A stretch of DNA of 64,000 bases from Agarophyton chilense (lineage: Eukaryota; Rhodophyta; Florideophyceae; Gracilariales; Gracilariaceae). Where the stretch lies: contig JARGXX010000071.1 of the NCBI GenBank assembly GCA_030374765.1, positions 2,108,001 to 2,172,000 of the forward strand, in the 5' to 3' direction. The translations under genes and the position numbers were made by a program. The notes below the pieces were generated by a model that saw only the letters and a program-made list of their open reading frames with translations, ran no database searches and was not told the origin of the DNA. Positions within the stretch are counted from its first letter, which is position 1. Each line of letters starts with the position of its first letter. Positions 40,771-50,511 of the stretch are shown here, in pieces.

Positions 40771-41835
40771 CTATGCATACGTGATAGCGTCTGTGTACAA
40801 GTCCCAATTTTTGGGGTGATCCGCAACATACGATCTCAAAGCGTTGAGTATCGTGCGGTTAAACCTCTCCACCTGGCCATTCCCCTGAGGGTGATACGTA
40901 GTAACAAATACATTCCTTACATCAAGGGTTCGACATACATCCTGAAAGAACTTTGATGCGAATTGCCCTCCGTTGTCGGATAACAACTGCACCGGCGGTC
41001 CATATACGAACACCCAATGGGTCACGAACGCTTGCGCGACGGTGGCGGCGGTGATCCGCTTCAGCGGCACAGTTCTCGTTAGCTTAGAGAATCTGTCAGA
41101 AATGACAAGCAGATACCGATAACCTCGGGGCGTCCTGATAAACTCCACTAGGATGTCTATGGCCACGAATTCGAGTGGAGCCCGTGCCGGGAACAGCGTC
41201 AACTTCTTAAAGTGCTTCCGAAGTTTGACGTCATTCTTGGCGCAATTGGCGCAGGCCCGTCTGACGGCGTAACAATCGAATGCCATTGCCGGCCAGTAAA
41301 AGTCCCTTCTCAACGTGAGGTACAGTTTTCTTCCCCCGGGGTGGGCGCCAACCTTCACACAGTGAGTGAGATGTAATACCCTCTGTTGTAGGGCGTGCGG
41401 CACCACTATCCTCGGGCGAGGTCCAACGGTCCTGATTAAGTAACCCTGATCGTCGTCCTCGAAAGGTAACTGAAATCCTCCGTTGAGGCAAGCCCGAATC
41501 CGTGTACAGAATGGGTCGAGCTGTTGCTCGCGTAGCATCTCCTCTGGAGAGATAGGTATAAAAGAGCCGGTCGGCGAATCCAGACTCTCGTTGACGAGTA
41601 TATCGTCACAAACATCATCCGTCAGGGGTTGAGCTCCTCCCTCGAGGTCCGATACCATAAAACATGGGATGTCATCGTCCTCGTAGGGTTCCGTTTCCGC
41701 TGTGGTTCCCAAGCGGGATAGTGCATCAGCCTGAGTGTTCAGCTTCCCTTTCTTGTACAGGATCTCAAAGTCGAATTCGGACAGTCGGAGACGCCAGCGC
41801 ATAAGGCGGCCCGAGGGTTCGGAGATCTCCAGGAG
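40771..41835 (-). pseudogene. Element A RNase H end and integrase core
   Basis: The frame carries KGKLNTQADALSRL at the end of RNase H, then the integrase HHCC finger (HLTHCVKVGAHPGG ... CANCAKND). The catalytic core follows with AIDILVEFI (D), LLSDNGGQFASKF (D) and YHPQGNGQVERFNRT (E). It ends at a TAG at 40771 in place of a Tyr codon, judged from element B. A TGA at 41836 interrupts the RNase H upstream, probably a changed Trp codon. Confidence 0.88.
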
Positions 41836-42867
41836 TCAATGCAAGCATGCGTGGTCAGTATGGACTTTGAAACGAGTACCCATCAGATAGGGGCGAAGTG
41901 TAGCTAAGGCCCACACAACGGCTAAACATTCTTTCTCGGAGACCGAGTAGTTCCTTTCATGGACATTCAGGGAACGTGACCAGTACCAAATAGGGTGACG
42001 TTCACCATACTCAGAGGATTGGAACAGTGCACACCCTACTTGGTTTGCACTAGCATCGGTGTCTACTTCGTAAGGGAGCCCAGGATTGGGTAGAGCCAAG
42101 ATTGGCGGTGATTTTACGGCATTCACTAGTGCCGTGAAGGCAGACGCTTCCGTGTCGCCAAAAGGTTCCAGTTCAACTGGTTGTCCCTTCGTCAGGAGCC
42201 TGTTGAGGGGGGTGGGAATATCCGCAAAGTTCGGGACGAATCGGCAATACACGTTACACAGACCTAAGAAGGATCGCAACTCCGTTTGAGTTTTCGGGTG
42301 TTTTGCTTCCTTCAAGGATTTCACTCGTACTTCATCGATTGAAAGCTGTCCGGGACGGATGATATGACCCAGATACTTAACCGAATCGGTGAAAACCTCG
42401 CACTTCTTGAGTTTCAAGGTGATTCCCGCGTCGCGGAGTATCTTCATTACGTTTCTGACGTGTTCGAGGTGGTCATCCAGGTTGTTGGAGAAGACAATAA
42501 TGTCGTCTAAATACACTAGACACGTCCTCCACTTGAAGGGAGCCAACAGAATGTCTATCGCCCGTTGAAACGTTGCGGGGGCATTTGTAAACCCAAAAGG
42601 CATCCTCAGGAATCGGAAAAGTCCTTGATGACACACGAAAGCCGTTTTGTCTCGATCTTCCTCCCTAATAGGGACTTGCCAGTAGCCCGAATTGGCGTCG
42701 AGGGTAGAGAAAACAGTAGCGCTCCCAAGGGAGTCGATGTATTTGTCCATCCGAGGGATCGGGTACACATCCTTAATGGTTACCTCGTTCAGGCGTCTGT
42801 AATCGATGCAGAAACGCCACTATCCATCCGGTTTCGGAACTAACACCACTGGTGAGGCCCAAGCGGA
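41836..42867 (-). pseudogene. Element A reverse transcriptase and RNase H
   Basis: Contains VYPIPRMDKYIDSLG, LFRFLRMPFGFTNAPATFQ and the catalytic YLDDIIVFSNN (YxDD), then the RNase H start YEVDTDASANQVGCALFQ and NYSVSEKECLAVVWAL. Two nonsense codons lie at the N-terminal edge: TAG at 42868-42870, replacing the Gln seen in element B, and TAG near 42823, replacing a Ser. Confidence 0.9.
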
Positions 42868-44222
42868 CTAGGCAGGTTCAATTACGCCCGCTTTAAGCAT
42901 CTTCTCCACCTGAGATTTCTCCTCTTCCCGAGCTTTCGGTCCAGCCCTGTAAGGGTGTTGGGAAATAGGCCGAGTGTTCGGTAACAAGTCGATGCGGTGT
43001 TCTGTAATCCCAATAGTTCCAAGGGAACCATCCCACATGGGGGTAAATTCACGAAGCATGTGCCTCAGCTTCTCCTGATGAGATGCGGGTACATGGTTGA
43101 GATCCCATTTCTCCAATTCCTGAACAGGATCCGTCTGGTCTGCTCCTGTGATAGGGGCCGTAACCTCCTGAGGTTTAAAGTGTTCAGCGTGTGGAGCTGC
43201 AGTCGTATGCTCACCGTCTTCCGCGATTGCGGCAGTGTCCTCCCCCTCCTTAGGGTCCGCCACACCAAGGACCTCTGCGATAGAGATCTTTGTAAGTACG
43301 ACCGCATGCGGGTGTGGAAGAACAGAACCCAGGATCTGGTGTTTGACCAAATGCTGCGTTGTCTTTCCAAAGTTGGCTACCAAAACCTTGAAAGGTTTAT
43401 CCGGTTCCACGGAGACAACCCCATTCGCAAGGGCGAGTTGACGCCGCGTATACAGAGACGGGTTCGGTTGTACCACATGCACACCAATTTGCTTGGTAAC
43501 AACTGTGACCCAAACCTGGGTTTCTGGCGGGATAGCCACTGACTTCGCAACCTTTACCTGTGTAGACACCGGGTCCTTCTTCACAGATTCCTGCGCGACA
43601 GGGAGAGGAACGCGTGTTCGCGCTGCTCCCTGTAAGGGTTTACGAACGATTGGGATCGTAGACCCGTCTTCGAGTTCCACAGTTCTATTCCGAGGACGGA
43701 TGGCTTCCACGAAGCGGTCGCAAAAGTCACAACCCAATATGACTGGTGCTGCAAGTGACTTGCATACAATAAACTCTAGTTGAACGAGATAGGAGCCTAA
43801 CCTCACCATGAGGGAAATTGTACCCAGTATCCGTAGTGGGTTGTTGTTCGCATCGGCGATATCCAAACGTGGACCGGTACGAACTTGAACCCGGAGCAGC
43901 GGGTGTAACAATTCAACATGAATTAAGTCAGGAGCGGCTCCTGTATCCAGGACAGATATTTGACGAACCATAAACTGGTTGGACAGGCCGAAGTCGGCGA
44001 ACACTTTATAATTCCGCTCGGCCATTACCATAACTCGATCCGGAATACGGAGATTACGTGACCGTATCCACGGGCGACGGAGGACACTAAAGTATCCCGA
44101 GTTAACGTCGGTATCAGCCGTTCTCCTTGAAAGGATAGTCACAGCTGGGGAGCGAAGCTGGAGCGCCTCGGGCGTCTTCAACTCCGGCTTAGAAGACGCC
44201 GCTCCCGCAGGGGAGACTCCCA
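42868..44222 (-). pseudogene. Element A protease and start of reverse transcriptase
   Basis: About 450 codons in the -1 frame relative to gag. The aspartic protease motif is VLDTGAAPDLIHVELL, with the flap-side partner AAPVILGCDFCDRFVEAI. It ends in IDLLPNTRPISQHPYRAGP and MLKAGVIEPA, the N-terminal reverse transcriptase segment. No ATG is needed if it is reached by frameshift from gag at 44229-44235. Confidence 0.88.
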
Positions 44223-44235
44223 AGTTTAGTTTTTC
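44202..44235 (-). promoter_or_regulatory. Element A gag/pol -1 frameshift signal
   Basis: On the - strand: G AAA AAC (44235-44229), then the gag stop TAA, then after a 13-base spacer a hairpin with stem CTCCC/GGGAG and loop CTGC (44215-44202). Pol continues in the -1 frame. Element B has the same heptamer, stop, spacer length and hairpin, with changed but still paired bases. Confidence 0.6.
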
Positions 44236-46256
44236 GAAGCGGACCCCACCGAATTCGGTGCAGCTGCCTCGAAGGGGACCGGTTGTTCCCCGTTCGAGGG
44301 TACAAGTTCTGTATCCCTGTCAACAAGGTGATCTCGGAGTATCCTTTGTTCCTCATAAGACCTACTCGGGACTCGAGCTTTCTCCTCAGGGGTCAGAGCC
44401 TCGTACTGAGCGATAATTCGTGAACCCTCCCGCAGGGGAAATGTGAAGTTTGGTGCTTTGTGACCACGGAGGTAACACAAATAGCAAATCAGCTCTGCCG
44501 GGTTCGGTTGTGGACGTGAATCCACGCGACGTGGTGCTGTATCCCTCCATCCGGGGCGAGAGAACCGAGCAGCGGTATTCGCAAAAGGTAGCGATGCGGC
44601 TGGCAACCTCCGTCCGTGGGTATAGAGCGCAGGGTCTTCATCCGTAGTCGGAGCGGATGTCGACGGCAACTCAGACGTACCCATAGATTCGGGGTTACTT
44701 CCCATGAAGTGAATGTTATCATTGACCCCCACAGGGGCCGGGCCTCCTGCGAGTGACAAAGACGAGTTACCTCCATCGGCGAGGAGTGCACTTGTCGGCC
44801 GACTCTTTCGGTTCTGCCGGGCACGGAGAGTATCCCCCTCAGCCTGGGCGTACTGAACCAATTCCAAGTAGGTCAGCTTGCGCTTCTCTTCCCGATGTCG
44901 GCCAACCAATGCCCTTATCGAGGGGTCCAAACCATCCACAAACATGGAGCATCTCCCGTAGGCGGGGAATACATTCCCGCATCGGTGAAACGCTTTATTC
45001 AAGCGAGTTGAATACACCGTTTCGGTTTCCATCGGCTTCTGCCGCGTATCCCTTAATGCAAGGATTGCTTCCTGAATCGCATTTCTAGTAGCGTATGACC
45101 TCAAGAGGTACTGCACCGCTTCGGGCCAGCACGTGACTCCCCCTTCCGAGGCTCGGGATGATCCACGGACGGAGTTGAACTGGTATTCAGCCATCCCCTT
45201 TAAGAAATAGGGTAATGCAAGATACGGTTGCGCTTCACTCATACCGAGGATGTCAGCCTCCTGGACGAACCTCGCAAGGAAATCGAGCACCAGAATTGGG
45301 TCTGTTCCTGTGAACTCCCTCTTCTGTAGGGTGATGCTCAGCCTTTTGATGTAGTCCCTGGCCCTACCCGTTCCGCGGGATGTTCGATCTCCCGAAGGGT
45401 TATCCAACCGGTAATAGCGGTACGATAGCAGCTTCCGATAGAGAGGATTCGTCGGCTTCAGCTCCATTACTCCAGGGTGTTTCCTACCCTTCTTCCGGGT
45501 ACAGATTGCCCCTTGAGAGGTGTAAGTAGCCTTCGACCGAGTCGCCCGGGATGACCGGCGTCCATCTTCACTATCCGAAGATTCGGAGGACGAACTCGAT
45601 GACGAGCGATTGGGATCGGAATCCGATAACTCGTCTTGGAGGTGAACCCTCTTCTTGGACTTGCGGCGGTCCCGTTTAGTGGAGCGGTGTTCTTCGTCTT
45701 CCGAAACGTCGGGTTTATCCTTCGAGGCTTCTGCGTCTCCGTCCATACGGATAATGGCCTCAAGGGTGTCCAGCCGAGCTCGGAAGCGTTCCGCTTGCAC
45801 GCGGTGTTCCTCCACGAGGCTCCGGTACTCCTGGATAAAGACCCCAGGGGTACCAAAGCTTTCCAAAAGGGAGTTCACATCCCTCCTCAGGGTACGAAGG
45901 TCATCGGCGACTCCACGCACCAGGGCGTCCTCCACCTTGAGGCGGAGGGTACTAACCTCCTGAAGGAGCTCGACGTGAGCCGCGTTGGCGATATCGATTC
46001 GAGTCTCCAGGCGCTGTAATTCAGGGTCGGGCCGACTTCGGGGTCCTGCTGAGGGGGTCTCCACCACTGGAGCTGGGCCCACAGCCACGACCTCTCGAGG
46101 ACCTGAAACCACTGAGGGTGCTCTCCGAGTGTCCGGATCGATACCGGAATCGTTCTGATCTTCGGGAATTGAGCTCCTCGACCTAGGCGGGGCCGGGGGC
46201 ACTGAATCCGCTTGGCGGTTCGATCCAGTCCTGGAACCACGGGTAGGCGGCGACAT
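44226..46256 (-). CDS. Element A gag polyprotein
   Basis: 676 aa, uninterrupted. The N-terminus is Pro/Arg/Ser-rich, followed by a coiled coil (about residues 80-165), an acidic Ser run and the retrotransposon gag capsid region with DPILVLDFLARFVQEADI, PYFLKGMAEYQF, YLLRSYATRNAIQ and CSMFVDGLDPSIRALV. Near the C-terminus is a zinc knuckle, CYLCYLRGHKAPNF, in which the last Cys of CX2CX4HX4C is Phe; element B keeps Cys here. It is the only gag or pol ORF in the island that is fully open. Loss of the knuckle Cys may already disable RNA packaging. Confidence 0.88.
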   Translation of the reverse strand: MSPPTRGSRTGSNRQADSVPPAPPRSRSSIPEDQNDSGIDPDTRRAPSVVSGPREVVAVGPAPVVETPSAGPRSRPDPELQRLETRIDIANAAHVELLQEVSTLRLKVEDALVRGVADDLRTLRRDVNSLLESFGTPGVFIQEYRSLVEEHRVQAERFRARLDTLEAIIRMDGDAEASKDKPDVSEDEEHRSTKRDRRKSKKRVHLQDELSDSDPNRSSSSSSSESSDSEDGRRSSRATRSKATYTSQGAICTRKKGRKHPGVMELKPTNPLYRKLLSYRYYRLDNPSGDRTSRGTGRARDYIKRLSITLQKREFTGTDPILVLDFLARFVQEADILGMSEAQPYLALPYFLKGMAEYQFNSVRGSSRASEGGVTCWPEAVQYLLRSYATRNAIQEAILALRDTRQKPMETETVYSTRLNKAFHRCGNVFPAYGRCSMFVDGLDPSIRALVGRHREEKRKLTYLELVQYAQAEGDTLRARQNRKSRPTSALLADGGNSSLSLAGGPAPVGVNDNIHFMGSNPESMGTSELPSTSAPTTDEDPALYTHGRRLPAASLPFANTAARFSRPGWRDTAPRRVDSRPQPNPAELICYLCYLRGHKAPNFTFPLREGSRIIAQYEALTPEEKARVPSRSYEEQRILRDHLVDRDTELVPSNGEQPVPFEAAAPNSVGSASKN

Positions 46257-46463
46257 GCTGCAGACACGACACCGACGATTCGGGGTAACGATGAAATTCG
46301 ATCACTAGATTCCCGGAGGACGGATGACGTAACACAAAACAAAAATAAAAACCAATTCCACCCTTTCCAAAGGGGACCACTACAACAAATCTTCACGACG
46401 GTGCTTCCTCTTCCAAGAGATATTCCAACACGTGGATGATTAACCCAAAAGTCCGAGAACGGA

Positions 46464-46481
46464 TTCTAAGTCGGGAGACCA
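46464..46481 (-). other. Element A primer-binding site
   Basis: On the - strand TGGTCTCCCGACTTAGAA starts two bases after the 5' LTR. The complement ends in CCA, as a tRNA 3' end would. The identical 18-mer occurs at 56184-56201 in element B. I cannot name the tRNA. Confidence 0.75.
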
Positions 46482-46483
46482 CT

Positions 46484-47399
46484 TGTGGAGCAAATCCCGG
46501 CGACAGGAAGTGCTCTCAAGGTGTTCGAAGCCTTGCTCCCTGGGGTAGGCAGACTCAGAGACAGAGCCCTCCGTTCCACCCGTAGTGTGGGGTGTAACTC
46601 CCACAGGGGATTCCGGCAGTACCGACGGAGGTGAGGGGTAGAAACCGTTGGGTCGGGAATGGGTATGGGTATCCCAAAGAATGGGGGAAAATCCGGCGAA
46701 GAGGAAAAACGGGGCGAGGGTCGGGCACTAACAGGCACCGGACCCGAGAACCAGAAAAGTGGCGAAACAACAAAAGAAACCCAATACAGGGGCGAAAACC
46801 TGTCCTCGAAAGGAAACACAAAAAGCACGAACCAAGTAAGCAGAACCCCCACGGGGTATCGTGCACGCAGGTCGTCTGAGCGGTCCCAAGGGGGTGGTTG
46901 CACGGAACCCAAACGTGGGCACTCTCCAAGTGGAGTCGTGTCCCTACGCAGGCGTTGCTAACCAGAGCCCGTTCCGGGTTGTAAGGCCGAAACGATGGCG
47001 ACGAAGAACCTCTAAAGGTATCGAAGACCAACCTTGGTTACCATTTACTTTGAGCTTCGGACTGTCAGATCTCGTCTCCCTAAGTAGGGCCCACTAACTA
47101 AACTCTACAGTAGTGCACACCTGCTCAGGGCCATACACGTGGAGATCCCACTGTCAGGGCCCAAAACTCCAACGTTCTAATAAATATCCGAAAATCGGTG
47201 CCAAAATTAAGCCACGTGTATCACGGGGCCAATCCAACCATGGGCCATCCGAATTTTCACTTCATAGGCGAACTCTAACCAGAAAACAGTGCCACCTCAG
47301 CACACCTTAGAGGGGATCATAGTCATAACCCTCGGAGGGTTCAATCCTCATTCTATGAGTTGCATCTTCAAGTATCCCCTAACTGAACGTTGTTCTACA
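46484..47399 (-). repeat. Element A 5' LTR
   Basis: 916 bp, TGTGGAGC...TCTACA on the + strand, followed by the target duplication ATCAC at 47400-47404. Confidence 0.95.
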
Positions 47400-47404
47400 A
47401 TCAC
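47400..47404. repeat. Target-site duplication of element A, right copy
   Basis: ATCAC, same as 35641-35645. Confidence 0.93.
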
Positions 47405-48757
47405 CACTTCGTTGGACTGGCGACGCCGTGTAGCGGTTCCCGTTCACGCGATTCTGCGGCGAAGGCGCGAGTCGGCGGAAGAGGCGCATTGTATATTCCT
47501 CCGCATCGGCTACTCACCGATCAACCTGGCGAACTTCCAATACTCTATCCCCGACGAATTCGGCTTCGACATACGGATGTACCGGACGCAGGGTGAGATC
47601 GGCTATTGTGACCGCCTTGCGGCGTTGGAAACTTACGCATGGCGCGGTCAACCGCGAGCGCGTCAAGAAGCGATCTGCTGGGTCCGTCCGATCATTCGTT
47701 CCGAGTTCCGTCACCTTCGTCGTGAGTCCCGATATCGGTGGTTACACAACTTCATCCGCGAGGAGCGTCGGGGCAGATCCCGCTTTGGGTTTTTTGTCCC
47801 TTGTCAGAACACGGAGATAAACCGGATAAGTCCCTTCTATCAGTTCGGGCGATACGTTCCCCTGCCTGGGTGGTGGTCCTCCGTCGAGGTGTGCAGGGGA
47901 TGTTATGTGGAGTTGCCTCCAGTCGTCTCCTATCTGGGCTCGTACCTCATCGAGGACCCGCAATCCGGCTTATGGTCGGTGGTACTAACCGAATGGGCAG
48001 TCCGCGCCGCGGCGTACATCTTGTGGGAAGCCTACGACCAGTATCGACTGTGGTATCTTCCTCCGCGCTTGCGTGGTTACATCCGGCAGCTGGACCTTCA
48101 ACTCCCTCTTGGAGGTGTCAATATCGCTGATGAAACTCAGGAGCTCATCGACATCATTGGGCGTCTCGACTGGACTGTCGTGCCTGTCCGGCAGAGCGGC
48201 CGTGTTCAAGAAGCCGGTGGGGCTGATCGGTCTCCGGGGCGTCGCACGCCGTTGGCGGGAGATTTCATCTTCTTTAACCCATGGGGCAGCAAGAGATCTC
48301 CAAAGCGGAGGCGTCGGCACTCCGGATGCCTCCGCGAGGCATAACATACGGGCACCCCGTGGGGTTTGTCAACTCGGATGACTTCTACTACGCCTATGGC
48401 GGTGATGATCTCCCGGAGGAGGAGGGCGAATACCGTGGCGACGAGGTCACGGAAGACGTGGGAGACCCCGATGGTGCCGATACTATGGCGCGGCTGGCGC
48501 AGGGAGCGACTCACGCAGGTGCGGTGGTCGATCCAGTGGCGGCGGCGTTGCCGGACGAACCGGAAGTTATCGAGGTTCCCATACGCCCAGAGGGGGTCGT
48601 GATCTCCTAGTTCCTTCGGGGTGTTGGACTGAACGCGCAAGCGGCGAGCGGCGACATCGGTGCGATGAGAGACGCCCTCGTGGCACGCCTGGCCGGCGGG
48701 AGTAACCCTTCTAGCGATTCGGGTGGCGCGCACGGCAATCCTGGTTCTTCCAACTAA
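47405..48757 (+). pseudogene. Element B ORFx, 3' part
   Basis: Continues the frame of 35131-35645 in phase once one target-site copy is discounted. It is well conserved with element A: FGFDIRMYRTQGEIGYCD, RSRFGFFVPCQNTEINRI, YVPLPGWWSSVEV, ELPPVVSYLGSYL and AAYILWEAYDQYR. A frameshift near 48285 (after DFIFFNP) moves the frame to GITYGHPVGFVNSDDFYY, matching GHPTGFIYTDDYEYE of A. An in-frame TAG at 48608-48610 precedes a tail ending GSNPSSDSGGAHGNPGSSN at 48757, similar in style to the end of A. The disabling changes are few relative to the length. Confidence 0.75.
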
Positions 48758-48837
48758 TCCCTTGTGATCTTGGTTAGTATGTCCCGCTGTGCGGTAGTGT
48801 ATGCAGCAACTTCGAAAATAGTAAACTGCTTCCGTCT

Positions 48838-48969
48838 ATGACGTATTTGTTTTCTTTCTTCTCTTCCACTTCTTCTGAGTGTCCTTCTCCAGGTCTTCTG
48901 TGCATCTTCTCCTTCTTCCAAGGGTTCTTATCCATATCTTCTGTTCCTTTATCCCCATCGGGTGTCTTC
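48838..48969. repeat. Pyrimidine-rich tract between ORFx and pol of element B
   Basis: CTTCT-rich + strand following the ATAGTAAACT block at 48818-48827. It is equivalent in position to 38541-38734 of element A but less regular. Confidence 0.6.
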
Positions 48970-49263
48970 TTATCCCACTTGGGCTCGGTCTATGGTAGCC
49001 GCCAAAGCCGTGACAGTACGACGATGATACTGTACCACCTTTGACCGAGGTAGGTGCTCTATCGGTTCGTCTGAATCCGACTCGGGGCCGTACCCGTACC
49101 AACGGACCAAGTATTGGATATACCCCTCTGGGTGGTAGGAGTTCTCCAAAATGCGTCCGACCACGAACTCTTGTGGGTACCCTTCCCGGCCATCCCGTAT
49201 GACGGTGTCGCTATTTCCGGGTGGTACCCGTCCTGAGCCAGGGGGTACCGAAGTGATCACGTG
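48970..49263 (-). pseudogene. Element B chromodomain
   Basis: GYPQEFVVGRILENSYHPEG, IQYLVRWYGYGPESDSDEPI and EHLPRSK are the chromodomain core, closely matching element A. In frame with the preceding tail segment but separated from it by a stop at 49264. Confidence 0.88.
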
Positions 49264-50511
49264 TTAGGCGGCTTCGCTCCGGTCGGGCCGTGTAGCGCGC
49301 GAGGCAGTCCTCGGCTGAGTAGAATGTCGACCCGACTTCGGCGGTTCATTTTCTCCAAGTGCCGGACTTGTTTCGGCGCTTCCCACTCCGGTTGGAGGGC
49401 CCACACCAGCGGGTAACCCGGGTGGTCGTTCCGCTAATCGGCGTGGTGAAGCTCGCTTCGGCGGTGAGATTCGCTGGGGCGGTGGCGCATTGTCGCACCT
49501 CTCTGTCCCACGGCGAGATTCCGTGTAGTCACGTGAGCGTTCCAATTACTGGCTGTCCGGCGTCGGCGCCGTGGATGTATCCGCCTCCCTGTGCGGGGTA
49601 CTTGGCGGTGCGTCTTCCACTCGTACTTTATCAGGCTGCGGTGCGTCAAGCGCATTTGCATTCCGTGTTGCACTTGTGATCACACCTCGGCGAGTGTTGG
49701 TGGCGCTATCCGCAGCTGCATTCTGAGGCTTGGATAGCGACTGCGTCGAGTCGTGCAGAACGTCGGTATCAGGCACCCCTGATGGGCGAAGAATGACACG
49801 CGACGGTGCGGCGTTTCCAGCGACGGTATCGACCGGATTACGACGGCTGTCGGGCGCCTCCCCCTTTTTAGACGATGCGCCGGAGATGGTGTCCGTCGGG
49901 TGGACTGGGGAGGAGCGACGAATGCGCGACACGATTCCTTGCGGGTTGGGCGCCGCGGATAGCGGAAGGTCAGACAAACCCCGAGATGGGTGTGGTAACG
50001 CGTAAAGATGCTGGCGGACCTGGGGTAAGGGGGTCGATGAATCCGTTTCAACGGGAGCAGTCACACCAGTATGTTGGGATATTAACGGCGGAGGAGCCGA
50101 TACCACGCGATCGCGGGTGATGCGTTCGTGATTACCAGCGAGGTCAACAACGACAGTGTCGGGAGCCACAGAAATAACCCGAAAGGGGCCGTCGGCAACG
50201 GGTGACAGCTTGTGGCGTTTCTCCTTCTCTGGGTTCCAATACTCCTTGCGGATGAATACATAGCCGTCGGGGGCGAGACGTGGTGGCGAGCGAGGGGGTT
50301 TGGTATCAAAGTCACGCTTGTAAGCGGCCTGGGCTCGGCCCATTGAACGCCGTGCGGCGGGAACGAGCTTCGTGAGCCAAGTTATCCACGCTTCGCGGTA
50401 AGCAGTCGGTGACGGAAAGGTATCCAGCGTGGGCTGTGGTTCCAGCGCCACGGGCGGTTGGGTATGGGACTGTACCAACTCGAAGGGCGTTAATCCGGTT
50501 ATCCTGTGCAC
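49264..50511 (-). pseudogene. Element B integrase C-terminus and tail
   Basis: AQAAYKRDFDTKPPR, DGYVFIRKEYWNPEKEKRHK and GPFRVISVAPDTVVVDLAG form the integrase C-terminal domain. A Pro/Ser-rich tail with an in-frame stop at 49546-49548 leads to the chromodomain. A TAG at 50512 separates it from the integrase core and replaces a Gln of element A. Confidence 0.85.

Larger units (their letters stand above)
35646..47399 (-). mobile_element. Element A: inner Ty3/gypsy chromovirus
   Basis: Complete LTR element of 11,754 bp on the - strand, inserted in the ORFx of element B. The two 916-bp LTRs begin TGTGGAGC and end TCTACA on the + strand and differ at only about a dozen positions. Gag is one intact ORF; pol is broken by several nonsense codons and at least one frameshift; ORFx on the opposite strand has a single stop. 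It has the same domain order, primer-binding site and polypurine tract type as element B, but is clearly diverged in protein sequence, so it is a sister lineage and not a copy of B. Confidence 0.95.
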
